Positions 1 to 10,724 of a stretch of DNA of 22,414 nucleotides are shown in pieces. The notes below the pieces were generated by a model. It ran no database searches. It was not told the DNA's origin and saw only the letters and a program-made list of their open reading frames with translations. Made by a program: the position numbers and the translations under genes. The stretch covers positions 25,812-48,225 of the forward strand of contig NW_019091789.1 of the NCBI RefSeq assembly GCF_001949145.1, in the 5' to 3' direction. The DNA is from Acanthaster planci (taxonomy: Eukaryota; Echinodermata; Asteroidea; Valvatida; Acanthasteridae). Each line of letters opens with the position of its first letter. Position 1 is the stretch's first letter.

Positions 1-579
1 GGAAGTTATCCTTGAGGATTTAGCCCTGTGTTTGTTGCAGATATTAAAGTTAAAGGCGGGTACAAATTGAGGGGTATTAATCAGCCACATTTGGAGTCAA
101 GTGTAAGGGAAATTGTACTTTACAATTAAAAATTTCTCAGGGAAAGTGCTATAAGTACAAGTCATAGCATGGAAAATCCCCAGCAGTAAGTACAAATTTT
201 CTGGAAATCCAAGGATCAGCAATGACAGTATCCCGTACACTAGTACACTACTTTTGAAGACAACCCATGTCAAGCAGAAACAAAAATAATCCCATTGGGT
301 GCCACTTTGAAAAAAACAGCATCAAAAACAGTGATAGATGTACATGTACATTGTTAAACCTTTGGACATGAATTGCAGGGATTGGTGAAGCGAATTCTTC
401 TAGGAGATGACGTATGGTCTCGCCCTGATCAGACATGTTCACTGGATGCTCAAGAGTCAACCCTTCCTCTACTTTGTGATCCTTTTGGCAAGATACCGGT
501 ATCTCCAAATCAAGAGGTATTAATAATAACATTGATGTTCCCATTTTCTAGGCCCATTTAGGACTAAATTCAGCTCAAA
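1..579. other. Unrecognised non-coding stretch
   Basis: I see no recognisable gene. Short open frames occur on both strands (about 248-561) but resemble no family I know and overlap each other antisense, as chance ORFs do. The only structured element is a TACATGTA-type motif near 341-354. Confidence 0.5.
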
Positions 580-1101
580 ATGGAGGATGAAATGGACTCA
601 GACACCTCATCCGATATCCCATAATAACCCTCTGAATAATAATGATCAACATAGAATAACACTAGACAGATTAATCAGTCAAGCTCAGAATGAATCACAA
701 CCTCAAACTAAAAGCCGTAAATGACCAAAACACATCATACAGTGATGTCTACACAGACTCGGACCTCCACAAAACACCCAACCTACATGAACATGTACAT
801 GTATGTCACTTTACCCAGAGTCAAAATACCAAGAGGCAACTTACCTGTACACTAGTCATCATCAATTTCCCAGGTGTCACACTTGCTAAAGTTAATCTAA
901 TCAGAAATAGCCAAAGGTCTGAATAATCTCATTGGTAATTTTGTGAGAAGCGTGTTCAAAAATGACCACGGGGGTATCACTACTCCAGCCCAGCTAGAAG
1001 CCATGTGGCAACATGACCAATGGGCCTCAACTACCAAATTTGCTAAATCAAAAAACCCAAAGCAAGGCAGTTGTCACTGGAATCCCAAGTGAAATGTAGA
1101 C
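580..1101 (+). pseudogene. Broken coding relic of unknown family
   Basis: Two stretches read as protein with few stops. About 662-720 gives a Gln/Ser-rich segment containing LISQAQNESQPQTKSRK. About 811-1101 gives one frame, with only two internal stops, that includes EIAKGLNNLIGNFVRSVF and TTPAQLEAMWQHDQWASTTK. The two are out of frame with each other. A TACATGTA-type motif near 788-804 lies between them. The amphipathic, Gln-rich and basic make-up would suit a retroelement ORF1/gag-like protein, but I do not recognise the family. That assignment is inference only; the reading-frame continuity is what is seen. Confidence 0.3.
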
Positions 1102-1113
1102 GCCTGCAAGAAA

Positions 1114-1409
1114 CTCCTTCCCCACAGTAAGTGTAGGTCGGGTCTACTAGAGAATACCTACCCAAACAGTCACTACATAATATGGAAATTTCCCGGCCCA
1201 TGCGCGTATTATTCATTCGCTGAAAAGATCTGATCACCCATGGTGCACCCTAACCTCCCACAATGCAGCACAGCCTTGCCGCCATGATCGTCCTTCTTTT
1301 TGAAAGCAACCCAAAAGGTCAGAGCCAGAGTGGGGAGGACGGGCGGGAGAGGACTGTTTGGGAAGGTATTCTCTAGTAGACCCGACCCAAACTTAATGTG
1401 GGGAAGGAG
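1114..1409. repeat. Inverted repeat with 58-bp arms, about 180-bp spacer
   Basis: Left arm 1114-1171 and right arm 1352-1409 are reverse complements at about 54 of 58 positions. Both contain the 20-base core gtctactagagaatacct or its near match. The structure could fold into a long hairpin. Parts of it recur in reverse orientation at 4836-4900, so it belongs to a dispersed family. It is most simply a foldback or TIR-type non-autonomous element. No coding capacity is evident in the spacer. Confidence 0.75.
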
Positions 1410-1449
1410 TCTACGGCACTCTACCTACCGAGACAGTCACTCCACATGC

Positions 1450-2262
1450 AGAGCAGCACCGGTCTAGGTGGGGGTTTGGCAACGACACATCTAATGTTGA
1501 GAATACACTTTTACATACATGTATAAACAAGGAGGAATGTAGAAATTTAAGAAATGGTAAAGGAACTTCATAATGACTTGTCGTCCGTCCTACAGGAAGT
1601 CCCTTTGACCTCTGTACTGCGGACAGCAGGATTGTCCCGCCATTTACGATGTTGCTATACAGGACATCCCTCAAGTTGCAGGAGGTAAGAGACTTCCTAC
1701 ATGCAGTTTTGCAGATGTCTGCAATGGAAACATCTCCAGTGTAAGACCAAGATGCAGATCCTGCTTTTACGCCATGAACCCTGATGTAGTAATGACTACG
1801 TTCATCAGAGCTTAACGGCCAGACTGGATTAGCAAATCTAATGGCCGAAGCCGTCCAGCAGGCGATAGTGTACTGACACCACGGGACGGTGTGGTCTCAT
1901 GAAAGTGATAAGCGATGGGGTTAATATTGTCCCTCTCATGCTATCGTTTTAGTCAGGTAACACTTTATCAGGACATGAACAGGGCCCTAAAGTTTATCCA
2001 CATCATCTCCAAGTTGTTAGAAGGCAGAGAGTGTACAGATATCAGATAGATCGGGTGAGGGAGTCTGATCCTTCGTCAGGAAGCCAATCGAAGGAATGAG
2101 GTGAACACCGTAGGCAGCCTTCGGCAATGGGGAGAGCCTGTAGTTTGCTGTCTCCTCTGGAGGTAACCATTTTCAGGAGAAAGGGCAACCTGACACAGGT
2201 TTGCATGAGGCAGGTATTATTTAGGGTTCAAAGGAAGGACCGGAAAGCATCTAGAGAACCTN
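1450..2262. other. Unrecognised stretch, possibly old coding relic
   Basis: I find no named family here. Short frames on both strands have a coding-like look near 1540-1690 and 1960-2060, but none gives a motif I recognise, and stops interrupt all of them. An ambiguous base lies at 2262. Confidence 0.3.
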
Positions 2263-2381
2263 CAATGTTGCAGTCATTTCTTTGACCAAGATTCGGCCCA
2301 ATTTACCCAATGACCCAATGAGAAACAACATTGACAGGGGGCAAGGGGGAGGCATGTTCCAACGAGATTGGTCTAGGATTG
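2263..2381. mobile_element. Partial copy of the 3070-3246 MITE
   Basis: This stretch aligns closely with 3137-3246: both begin caatgttgc(a/g)gtcatttctt and both contain the gggggaggcatgttccaa block and end in a reverse-orientation terminal repeat, here ending ggattg. I could not find the left terminal inverted repeat of this copy, so it looks 5'-truncated or diverged. Confidence 0.7.
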
Positions 2382-3069
2382 TCTCTTAGAAGTCTGCCTA
2401 ATCTTAAAAGGGAGCATGTACATCCTGCTCTTTAAAAATGCTGCATGCGCGCACGTGATAACAGCAATGGTACACCACCTCAACTGAAAAGGAGAGTCAC
2501 TCACATTCTTTTTGTTTTTCATGGTTCACTGTTGCAATGTTTCATCTGAAACCCTATCAGAAAGTGAAAAGAGGTAAGACAGAATTGTGTATTCCTCATA
2601 TAGCGATTTAGACCGAATAAAAAACTTCATTTGAGAGAGAGGTGTGCTGAAATTGTATGATGACACTATTCACGATGTGCCCACCTTGTCCCATTTTCAA
2701 TGGCCAACTTGCCTCTTGTTGCCGATACCTGCGAGCAGCAATCCCATCCATGCAAATTCACTATGGACCCTTCCACTGAAAAAAATCTCATACTGATGGG
2801 TGACCATAACCCATAGCTGTTGTATCACTAAATATTAAATAACTATGTATTTGCACATAGTTTTTTTTTTGGGGGGGGGGTTATTATGCTCTTGACAGGG
2901 CATACTACCACACCTTGCCTACAGTAGTAATTATTTATTCCACTCCATAACCATTTAATGTTTACAGCATCACATGGCAGTGCCCAAAACAGCAACGCGG
3001 CAAACCCCCGCCCTCCCGGGTAACACAGACTCACACTCATGACACCCACTGTCCACTCAGAAACTCAGA
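2382..3069. other. Unrecognised stretch with homopolymer junction
   Basis: There is no recognisable gene. It contains a small palindrome (2841-2862) running into T10 then G10 (2861-2880). A segment at about 2885-2935 resembles 16455-16505: both read ttgacagg followed by a similar A/C-rich sequence, suggesting a low-copy dispersed repeat. Confidence 0.4.
2841..2880. repeat. 8-bp stem palindrome followed by T10 and G10 runs
   Basis: aactatgt (2841-2848) pairs with acatagtt (2855-2862) across a 6-nt loop. The second arm merges into ten T (2861-2870) followed directly by ten G (2871-2880). Homopolymer lengths are prone to sequencing error. Confidence 0.7.
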
Positions 3070-3246
3070 CAATCCTGGACAAAATAGTTGGAACACCTTG
3101 TGGGAAGCGCGGTGAAAAGATTCCCTCTCCCCCATTCAATGTTGCGGTCATTTCTTGGACCACGATTTGGCCCAACCTACCCAACGAGAAGCAACATTGA
3201 CAGGGGCATGGGGGAGGCATGTTCCAATGAGATTTGTCCAGGACTG
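3070..3246. mobile_element. MITE with ~26-bp terminal inverted repeats, Tc1/mariner-like
   Basis: The left end (caatcctggacaaaa...ttggaaca, 3070-3095) is the inverse of the right end (tgttccaatga...ccaggactg, 3220-3246) with few mismatches. The element is 177 bp with no coding capacity. The right flank is TA (3247-3248) and the left flank is GA, which could be a mutated TA duplication. Internally, caatgttgc (from 3137) and gcaacattg (from 3191) form a second inverted pair. Terminal CAGTCC/GGACTG sequences beside TA fit the Tc1/mariner superfamily. A second partial copy is at 2263-2381. The TIRs are seen directly; the superfamily is inferred. Confidence 0.75.
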
Positions 3247-3249
3247 TAG

Positions 3250-4835
3250 CTCAGGTCTTATGACCAGACCAATTTCCCAACAAGGGGACACTGGATAAGC
3301 ATATTATACAAAATGTGATGGAATGTCATGTTGTTAAGGGCAGTTTGAAACCGATTTTGAAACCAATGTGTATGGCAGCTAGGGCTGCGTGCATGGCCTG
3401 TACATATGAGTTGTAGATACTTGTAGCTCCGAGTGACTATCAACGCACATAAAAAATGCTAAAATCTGCTGTAACAAATTCAAAAGGTGGACATATGACG
3501 TCCCATGCAGCCATGGCTGTAGCATTGCTAGAAAGTCCCGCTGAAGGGGAAGATTGTGGGAAGTTGAACAATGTTCAAGGAAGCGAACAGATCAATGTTA
3601 ATAGGTTGCTCTATCATCCCAGCAAGAGCGTGTCCGTCACTGTGTTGTTGGACCCTGCCCTGTGGATTACCTGCAGGTCAACTGCATGATCCCTTGTCCT
3701 TTCCGTTGACGTGGCTTTGGTTGGCAGAGTGAACAAAAAAGAGGCAAGAAAGCCACAAGACATACTCAAAGACGGAGATGACACTATCATTCAGAGTCTC
3801 TAGCATGACTGTAGTGAGGTCTGGGCTTTCCCATCAAAGGAATTTACCTCGATAAGAGGGAAGAAATGAAATAGGTCAGAGACTGAGACAAAGACTTCAT
3901 GTAACCTAGATAAAGTTGGTGTCAGTCTTTATTGAGCAAGGAGTTCCTAACAAAAAGGCTTGCTAAATCAAATGCATAAAAATACATGTAAGTTGTCTTT
4001 AGTGGCACTGTGTAGCACCTGAATATGCAGAAGGGTGTTGAAGACGTTGAAGGTAAGCCGTGTTCTGTACCCGGCATGGCCATCGGCGCCCCGACAGCAT
4101 CGCAAAACTTTGATCATTTTCACGCATGTGCGAAAAATAAATGGCCGGAGTCAGGTCGCATGACATTTGCGATATACATGTGAATAACAGAATAAGCATC
4201 TATAGCAACTCACTCCGAGAAGAGTAGAAGGTCATATCTACGACAAGGAACATTTTTTTCATTTTCCATAACTGATAACACAAGGACGTTCCAAGGCTCC
4301 TGTAATAACAGTGTTCCACTGTGTTAAACAGAGTAATTGTCTCCAAGACACTCTTCTTGAAGGCCCTAGATAAGGGAAGGCGACAAGGAGATGTTGCCCG
4401 GCATTGTATACACCGGGGCTGCTCTGGATTACAAGAGGGAGTGGTCTGCTAAGGAGAAGAGCCTACTTTATGAATGAGAGCTCCGTAGCAAGAGTATCTG
4501 AAGACAAAGGGGGGTCAGTTGACTGGCACGGGCAGGGTCAATGTCTTCCTCTGGAAGGGAGGCTGACGGAGGATCCGGAATCTGGAACATGTCAAAGGTG
4601 GTAAGGATGCCGATAGAAATCGTTGTCATCTTCAACCAAAGACAAAGTCACTTTGCTTGGACTGAAGTAATGCCGTGCTATAAATCAAGAGCCAAGAGTG
4701 CCCCATAGATTGGCGGGTGGTTAAGTGGAGGACCTTCAGGCTGGAGCGGACTCGAACACGTGCCAAGTTCTGCCTAGAGACTAGAATATCTCCACGCATG
4801 AACAATAAAGCGGGAGTTTGAGAAAAATTGGCCCG
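3250..4835. other. No recognisable gene
   Basis: Open frames of 60-80 codons occur near 3456-3689, 3999-4199 and 4404-4604. None has a motif I recognise. About 4060-4165 is locally richer in CpG (gcgccccgacagcatcgc and nearby) but I cannot tie it to a promoter. Scattered single TACATGTA-type motifs lie near 3983 and 4175. Confidence 0.4.
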
Positions 4836-4900
4836 GAATAATACACGCATGGGAAATTTGCATATGTAGTGACTGTTTGGGTAGGTAGAGCGCTGTAGAC
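4836..4900 (-). repeat. Dispersed copy of the 1114-1409 repeat family
   Basis: 4836-4887 matches the reverse complement of about 1155-1214, sharing gaataatac, cgcatggg, aaattt and gtagtgactgtttgggtagg with small gaps. 4859-4900 also matches the reverse complement of about 1409-1449, sharing tagtgactgt, ggtaggtagag and tgtagac or close variants. One continuous copy here therefore corresponds to two separate places near 1100-1450. That shows the earlier locus is internally duplicated and inverted. Confidence 0.7.
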
Positions 4901-6729
4901 TGAGAGTTCTGGAGGCTAAACGCCTGTTGTGCAGAACACAAGGCCAACTAGAAAAAAGTGTCTGTCTGCCTAAGCTTCACTACACCCTCCCTACCTGGCG
5001 CATTCAAAGTGGGATATGAAAACTTCTGAGTTAAACCCACCATTTCACCTGTAATATGAAACTTCAACTGCCAACAACTTGGTCATATTGCTACTAATTG
5101 ACGCAGTCCAACGAGGTGTGTCTGATGTGGAATATTTCATTCGTATGAGCAATGATGACAAAAAGATCAGGTTCCACTTAAAGGCAGCAAATGTGGGGAA
5201 CAGTGCTCAAAGTGCATTAGCTCACTGTGGGTGCAAAACTATCTAACAGGAAAGAGGAATACAAAACATCAGAGTATCATACAACATATATGCTTCATGT
5301 AATCCTAAACCACAACACCTGCCAAACAACGAAAGGATGCCACTACCAAAACTGAACATACAGCTGCACAACACCAGTGCCTCTGCAGTGAGCTAAATAT
5401 CTTGGAACTACATGTACATGTACTCACTAGAGTAGAGTAAATCTGAGATACTGTGGACGATAAAGACCAGAGAACAGCTGCAAAAAGCTGTAACTGATCA
5501 CCTCCAAACTAGACCTGAGGAATCTAGACTACATAAAAAAAGACATAGAAGAGCATTGTAGTCACCAACTGGTGCAAGGAAAACAGAATATGCTGAAATC
5601 ACACCAAATGAAGACGGGAACACAAGCAACTATGTACATGTAGTCTACCTAGAAAAATGCAAGTCATTCCCCCTAAGGCAATCCAAACACATCATCATGA
5701 ATATTTACCTCATTATCAAAGGTTGAATTATTTTACAATGGAATGCACAATCACTCATAGCCCACTACAAAGAATTGAACAAAGCTATAGATCCATTCTT
5801 TGCCCACTAAACCAGATATTATTTACAACCAAGAAATGTGGTTGAAAGATGATAACAAATGTTAGATTACCAGATTGTGATGTCTATTGACATGATAGAA
5901 ACAATACTAACAAGAAGGGGGTATTGGGTGTACTTTTATGGTGTTGCCGTCAAATAAACAGGTTCCAATACTTTTGTGGAATTCCAAACAGATCATTGAA
6001 TGTACATGTACCAACAAGCCTCATTCTTGGCTGTGATTTCAACAGTCATTACCTGCTGTGTGGCAACTCTAAATCTGACCATGTTGCATATTGACAATCA
6101 GAAAAAATAAATCGGACACAAAAAAAGATTTCAAATTGCAATTCTAGAAATTCTGACTAATCACAATCACGAAACATCAAAATGCCAGAAAAACAATAGA
6201 AAACACAGATTACATTCATCTTCACATCAAAATCAACTTAATACAATCATACATGTAATGACATGACAACTTGCCTGACCAGCAGCGGTACATAAAGGTC
6301 CTGGAATATCTGACCAACAGCATCAGGTCCAAAGGAGTGAAAGAAGTCGGCCCGCCAATGTGAAACAAAAGTTCAGTTCATAAAAGTCTCATACACAGAC
6401 CTGCTAACCTTTAGAATCACAAAAGTGTATTCGGAGGTTCCAAAATGTGTACATGTACATGTATTTTTCATTAAAAATGTGTATTTTCTCAAACAAAGAG
6501 GAAAGACAAGCTTACAAGTACCTTTGTGTGACTACATACCACAGCATTTGAACTTTAATACTTATTCGTGCTGGCTTAAATGGACCCTATAATTTCCTGG
6601 TGTTGCTCACAGCAGTTGCTTTCTTGCATTTACGCAACAGTTCATTTTGGTGTGCACATTGCTGCCATGGCCTGGCTGTGGCTTGGGTGTATATTTTCTT
6701 TGTGAGAGAGTCTGACAGGACTGCAGTGC
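4901..6729. other. No recognisable gene; scattered TACATGTA motifs
   Basis: I see no gene family. TACATGTA-type motifs lie near 5411, 5632, 6000, 6250 and 6448. About 5966-5982 (ggttccaatacttttgt) resembles the inner end of a Tc1-like terminal repeat, but no partner was found. Confidence 0.4.
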
Positions 6730-6957
6730 TTAGGCTGGATCTTGAGTCCATCGCATTTTGCGCACTATGCTGAAAATTCCTTCGTCTTCATCAATGCTGT
6801 GGGACATAGACAGTATGGTGAGAGCCAGCTTTGAGAGGTGTTGATACTTGAGTTGACTGATTTTGATGTGGCAAGATACATGTACATCATATCTTCCACT
6901 ATGCTCGATACTGAAGTAAGAACGACACAAAGTGCAGCGAGCATAATGTTCACCTCT
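6730..6957 (-). pseudogene. BED-type zinc finger fragment, hAT-like
   Basis: Reading from about 6951 downwards, the minus strand gives EHYARCTLCRSYFSIEHSG, RYDV, then SCHIK and KYQHLSK before a stop at about 6730. The C-x2-C pair, the FSIxHSGRYDV block and the later histidines match the BED zinc-finger class that precedes hAT-type transposases and their domesticated relatives. The family usually has DVSRHIK where this has DV-HV-SCHIK: an extra His-Val encoded by CATGTA at about 6878-6887. A CAG at 6958-6960 (minus strand) could be a splice acceptor just upstream. No transposase catalytic region follows, so this is a truncated element or an isolated exon. The family is known from memory; exon status is inference. 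Confidence 0.6.
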
Positions 6958-7125
6958 CTGGGAAGGTAATATGAATTAAAATTTCTCCGTATATTCCTTT
7001 TTGAAAGATTGCTTCCATTTTTGGGTGTCTTTTTTAGAAGTTGAAGCCATCTTCATTCAAACAGTTTTATGATTAATTCAGGAAAATTTTTTGCATGCAC
7101 ACGAATGTACACTCCACAATTCATG

Positions 7126-7207
7126 CCAATCGGTTTGGCACGCGACGTTCCGATTGGTTGATACGTGCACTACCAGGGGCATGGGCACATTGCATACACC
7201 AATCACG
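7126..7207. promoter_or_regulatory. Cluster of three CCAAT boxes, promoter-like
   Basis: CCAAT occurs at 7126-7130 and 7199-7203, and its inverse ATTGG at 7153-7157. The first two form a perfect 8-bp inverted repeat (ccaatcgg at 7126-7133, ccgattgg at 7150-7157) over a CpG-containing spacer. About 100 bases downstream the sequence stays relatively CpG-rich and includes cttccg (ETS-core-like). The arrangement resembles a TATA-less animal promoter, but I cannot identify a gene on either side. Confidence 0.3.
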
Positions 7208-8744
7208 AATGCTCTACTTTACGAGTTCGCGATATCAAACCGAGTGACATGTGGCTCAGTCTGGCTCGCAACCGCTTCCGCTATTTTAGCTGAGATTTCA
7301 CACAGCGCCCTCTTTTTTTCTGTCTGTGTCAAAATTATCGAAATCCGTATTTTATGGTGATAAAAACGTATGGTGGTATTTTTATCAATTTTTCGTACAA
7401 AATATGCCAAAATCGTAGTAGTTGGCAGGTATGCATACAAGACGAGCATCGGGCCCCCGAAAATTCGGAAAGTTGATGAAACCAGCACCACAACCAGAAA
7501 GGTGATGAAATCAGCACCAAAGCCGTTGAAACCGGTCATAGGCACAGCGGCCAGGGAGACCCGCGAAGATTTTGCCACGACCGGACTTAGGATTGGATGT
7601 TCAAGAGGGAGCANCTGCACGGTACACGGTCCGACCTTGCAGGGCACCAGCGACACTGCATGTTCGAAGGATCATTGGCATTACCTCTTCTCTTGCTCAC
7701 ATGTTAATGCCGTTCTGTCGTAGCATTTTTTTATGTCCTTTTCTTTTTCCTTTCCGGCTCTCATAATATCCACTTTTTACTGTCTGATCAAGTGTCTTTA
7801 GCTTTTTGAATTTCTAGCCGTACTACCACATGGCTAAGCGACCTTTTTGCTAATGGCATAAAGGGCACTAGCATATGCCATACATGTCATTAATTCTACA
7901 ACAGCACAGCAGCCAGTCAAACAAATCTGTCACACAAAACAGGGCTCATAGAGTCATCAGCCCCACAGTGTGAAAACACTGCTGGTAGATACAGTCACCG
8001 TCAGCATGGAACCCTGGCCCCGTAAATCTGCAAGGCTCCCAACTTGGGTTTCGAAATTCCCAGGACCTCCACCGTAGGTTCAAAATAATATGCTGCTCTC
8101 ACACCCTTTCCGTAGTAATAACCCCTCATATACATGTACATGTAGATGTAAATTACAATAAGGAAAACATTCCTGGATCGCCACTCGGGCATGCCTGTAC
8201 TAAATAAAAGGTTACATAATGTCTACAGAAGAAAACCTCAAGATCGTATCATTAAACTTCAGGACATTTCCATTTGCAACTAAAGGGGTGAATAATTAAC
8301 ACTGAACTCGTAAAAACCACAATGGACAAATTATTTATGATGTCAATAACAATCTGGTCCGTCTCAATACTGGAGAAGACACCAGGGTTAATGTTGCGTC
8401 CAGAATATCTCTTTCATCGTTTGTGTTGTTTTGGTTTCGGCGAGTGGAGCGACTCATGTATTGTTATATTTTGTCAAATGAGGGCGCTGCTTTAGCACTC
8501 ATATCCTGTCCATACCGCCATTTATGACACACTGAACAGAGAATTTCCTAGACAAATTGCCATAATTTTGCCCTCATTTTGGTGTAAATTTGGACAGCTC
8601 AGCAAAGTGAGCAGTGATCTTTAGTTCTGGATTCAACATGGAAAATTTCGTATTAAGTTTGTAACCGATAAAGGCCATAAATGAAGAGTTTTGTCATAAA
8701 AATCTTCCATGTGGTTAGGAACCTCGCCTCCCTAACAAATGGGG
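7208..8744. other. No firmly recognised gene
   Basis: About 7219-7723 is open on both strands (145 codons minus, 117 codons plus), with one ambiguous base at 7614. The plus frame contains an imperfect tandem pair of about 30 bp (about 7467-7530: gatgaaaccagcacc, gatgaaatcagcacc). No family is recognised. 7724-8744 has stops in all frames apart from short ORFs, a tandem TACATGTA motif near 8131, and two gggcgct segments near 8482 and 8744. Confidence 0.35.
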
Positions 8745-9376
8745 GCGCTGTGCATGATGCATATGTAGGTCTTGCATACCGCTCTGTTCTGGAGAAGTTT
8801 GTTATTTGTTATATATTCTAAGACACTTTCTGACAAGGTACATGTGTTTTTAGGGTTTAGATACAATACGCATTGAGTCTGCGTTCTTGACAGGAGTATT
8901 GCATGCAAGTCCACGCCTCGCTGCTGTAAAGAAGGGTGCTATGGATGCAGGCATAGAACATCTGCATCTTGGTATTGGTGGTAAGCATGGTGTGGTCCCT
9001 CTTGGTAGGTGGGCCATAGCTGTTTAGGTTCTGCCTGCACAGGAGCTAAGCTCAGCGTCTAGAGAGAGGTTGCTCGAAATGGATGAACTAAGGTTCAGGT
9101 ACATACAGATGAAATTGTCTATGACCCCTCATGTGTTGTCACCAATTTAGGTGTTGGGAATGGAGCTGACATCTTGCCCCATGATGTTGGTATTTTATAG
9201 ACTGATCAGAAGACCAAACTCCTTGCAAGCATGCGCAACAAAAGTCATTGTAGTCCTTCTTGTATGTGTGTGCTACTAGTGTTGCATCATCTGTAAAGAG
9301 CTGTTTTCAGGGAAGTACTGCCTCCAGTTTGGTCTATGCTCTCAGGTGGGCAAGGTTAAAGAAGCCGCCGTCACTT
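8745..9376 (-). pseudogene. LINE reverse transcriptase C-terminal relic
   Basis: Translated from 9376 downward, the minus strand gives SDGGFFNLAHLRA, then LFTDDATLVAHT (about 9303-9268), VTTHEGS-like remnants, PPTKRDHTMLTTNTKMQ, YACIHSTLLYSSEAWTCM and ERRLNA. This order matches the second half of a non-LTR retrotransposon RT of the widespread SDGGLFNLARL / LFADDAAL / STLLYGSEAWT type. The catalytic FADD box is FTDD here: both aspartates are kept but the alanine is changed. Stops and at least two frameshifts break the frame, so it is dead. The clade (RTE-, L1- or CR1-like) cannot be settled from this. The 3' part near 8745-8870 is poorly conserved, so that boundary is soft. Confidence 0.8.
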
Positions 9377-9399
9377 CTGGAGTGAATATACACGTACAG

Positions 9400-9759
9400 T
9401 GTACATGTAGTTCCCATCCTCCGACTAGGTGAAGGCAAAGATGGCAAACAGGATTTGCACTACAACACAACCCTCCTTGACTTCACTCTTGATAGTAATA
9501 AGTCAGAGGTGGAACCATCATACTGGACAGTGACTTTCATGTTCACATGGAAAGACACAATCAGGCTTTGAAAAACCTTAGAATCTCAATTAATAAACTT
9601 CAATTTATAAAAGGGTACATGTATGTGCCATTGCTATGAAAACTACTAAAGCTGCTAAAAAATAAGAATTGTAAAGATTTTGCGATAATATTAATCCTAA
9701 GACTAACCAAAAGTTATTAGAAACGAGATGAAATGGATTGATCCTATCCAAACAAGGGG
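9400..9759. other. Unrecognised stretch between two LINE relics
   Basis: One frame over about 9420-9560 reads open with a DFTLDSNKSEVEPSYWTV-like segment, but I recognise no family. It could be the diverged 5' continuation of the plus-strand LINE that becomes recognisable from about 9760. Single TACATGTA motifs are at about 9400 and 9616. Confidence 0.3.
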
Positions 9760-10724
9760 TAGTATCCAGTTTAACACTACATTGGCAATGATATCATCAC
9801 TGGTACTTACAAAGAGGCACTAGTCATCAACAACTTTGCCAAAATCAGTAGAACTGAAAATTACAGTCCCTCTTCCATCAATACTTACATGTAACAAGAC
9901 ATTGAAAACAATCTCAATCTAACTGATATCAATGATACTGCAATGTAATTAATGAACCATTCAATCAATATCAATGAATTGAATCATGCCATTGATTCCT
10001 CCAAATGCACAACACCTGGCAAGGATGGAATAAACAGTAAGGACATCAAACATTTTCCCTTAAAAGCCAGGGAATACTTTTAATCTTCAACATGATTTGG
10101 CACACTTCTCAATGTCCCAAACAGTGGAAAGATATTATCCTCATTCCTATTCTCCAACTGGGGAAAGATCCTTCCATACATTGTATCTTCATTTTGCCAT
10201 CCTATCCACTCCACACCACATCCTTAATCTTGAATCAGCCATCAACAAAGTCTGAAAAACAAGTGAAAGAATCTCAGGAAATGTTGTCCCCCAGGGCAAC
10301 ATTATAAGCCCACAACTCTTCAATGTTGAACACTCTCACAACCTCCTTGATGTCAGAGTTTGTCAATATGCAGATACCAGTAATATATATGTATACCGGT
10401 AGCAATTTCGAAGTCCAACAGAAACATCTCTTTCGTTGAGAAGAAAACCAAAAAAAACTCTCAACAACATTCTTTCCTAGTTCGAAATATGGGGTTTCAA
10501 GCTATCTCATCCCAACACAATTGCAGTCATTTTCACAAAGAAGACCAATAACTCTCTCTTTAAGTTTATCCAAAATCACTGAACGCAAATCCTGCAATCG
10601 ACCAAATTAATAGATAATATTGCTGTAAAGTACAAAAGAAAACTTAACTGCTGTATCAACAGAATCACATTGGGCACTGACTGTAATGTACTATTTCAGT
10701 CATACTCTGTCTTAATAGACGAGT
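9760..10724 (+). pseudogene. LINE copy A: RT relic of RNase H-bearing LINE type
   Basis: In order, across frameshifts: a linker with NNFAKISRTENYSP (about 9829-9870); NHAIDSSKCTTPGKDGINSK (about 9985-10040), the RT finger region (usually TPGPDGI); WHTSQCPKQWKDIILIPIL (about 10103-10160); GNVVPQGNI (about 10280-10305), usually GVPQGS; a YADT remnant of the catalytic YADD (about 10366-10377); a GFKLSHPNTIAVIFTKK thumb segment (about 10492-10545); and YKRKLNCCINRIT (about 10636-10675). This is the order of a non-LTR RT. The same segments recur in copies B (18674-19258) and C (19828-20465). Stops and shifts show it is long inactive. The endonuclease and RNase H are not seen attached here. Confidence 0.8.

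Noticed and set aside
4690-4770. Second tRNA-derived SINE (ggtggttaagtgg and ggactcgaacac)
   Set aside because: The A-box-like and B-box-like words are in opposite orientations and do not make one Pol III promoter.
5931-5990. Tc1-like terminal repeat (ggttccaatacttttgt)
   Set aside because: No convincing inverted partner at element-like distance.
7219-7723. Overlapping 145-codon minus and 117-codon plus frames
   Set aside because: They are open on both strands over the same bases, with an N inside and no recognised family. A promoter-proximal exon is possible but not supported enough to call a gene.
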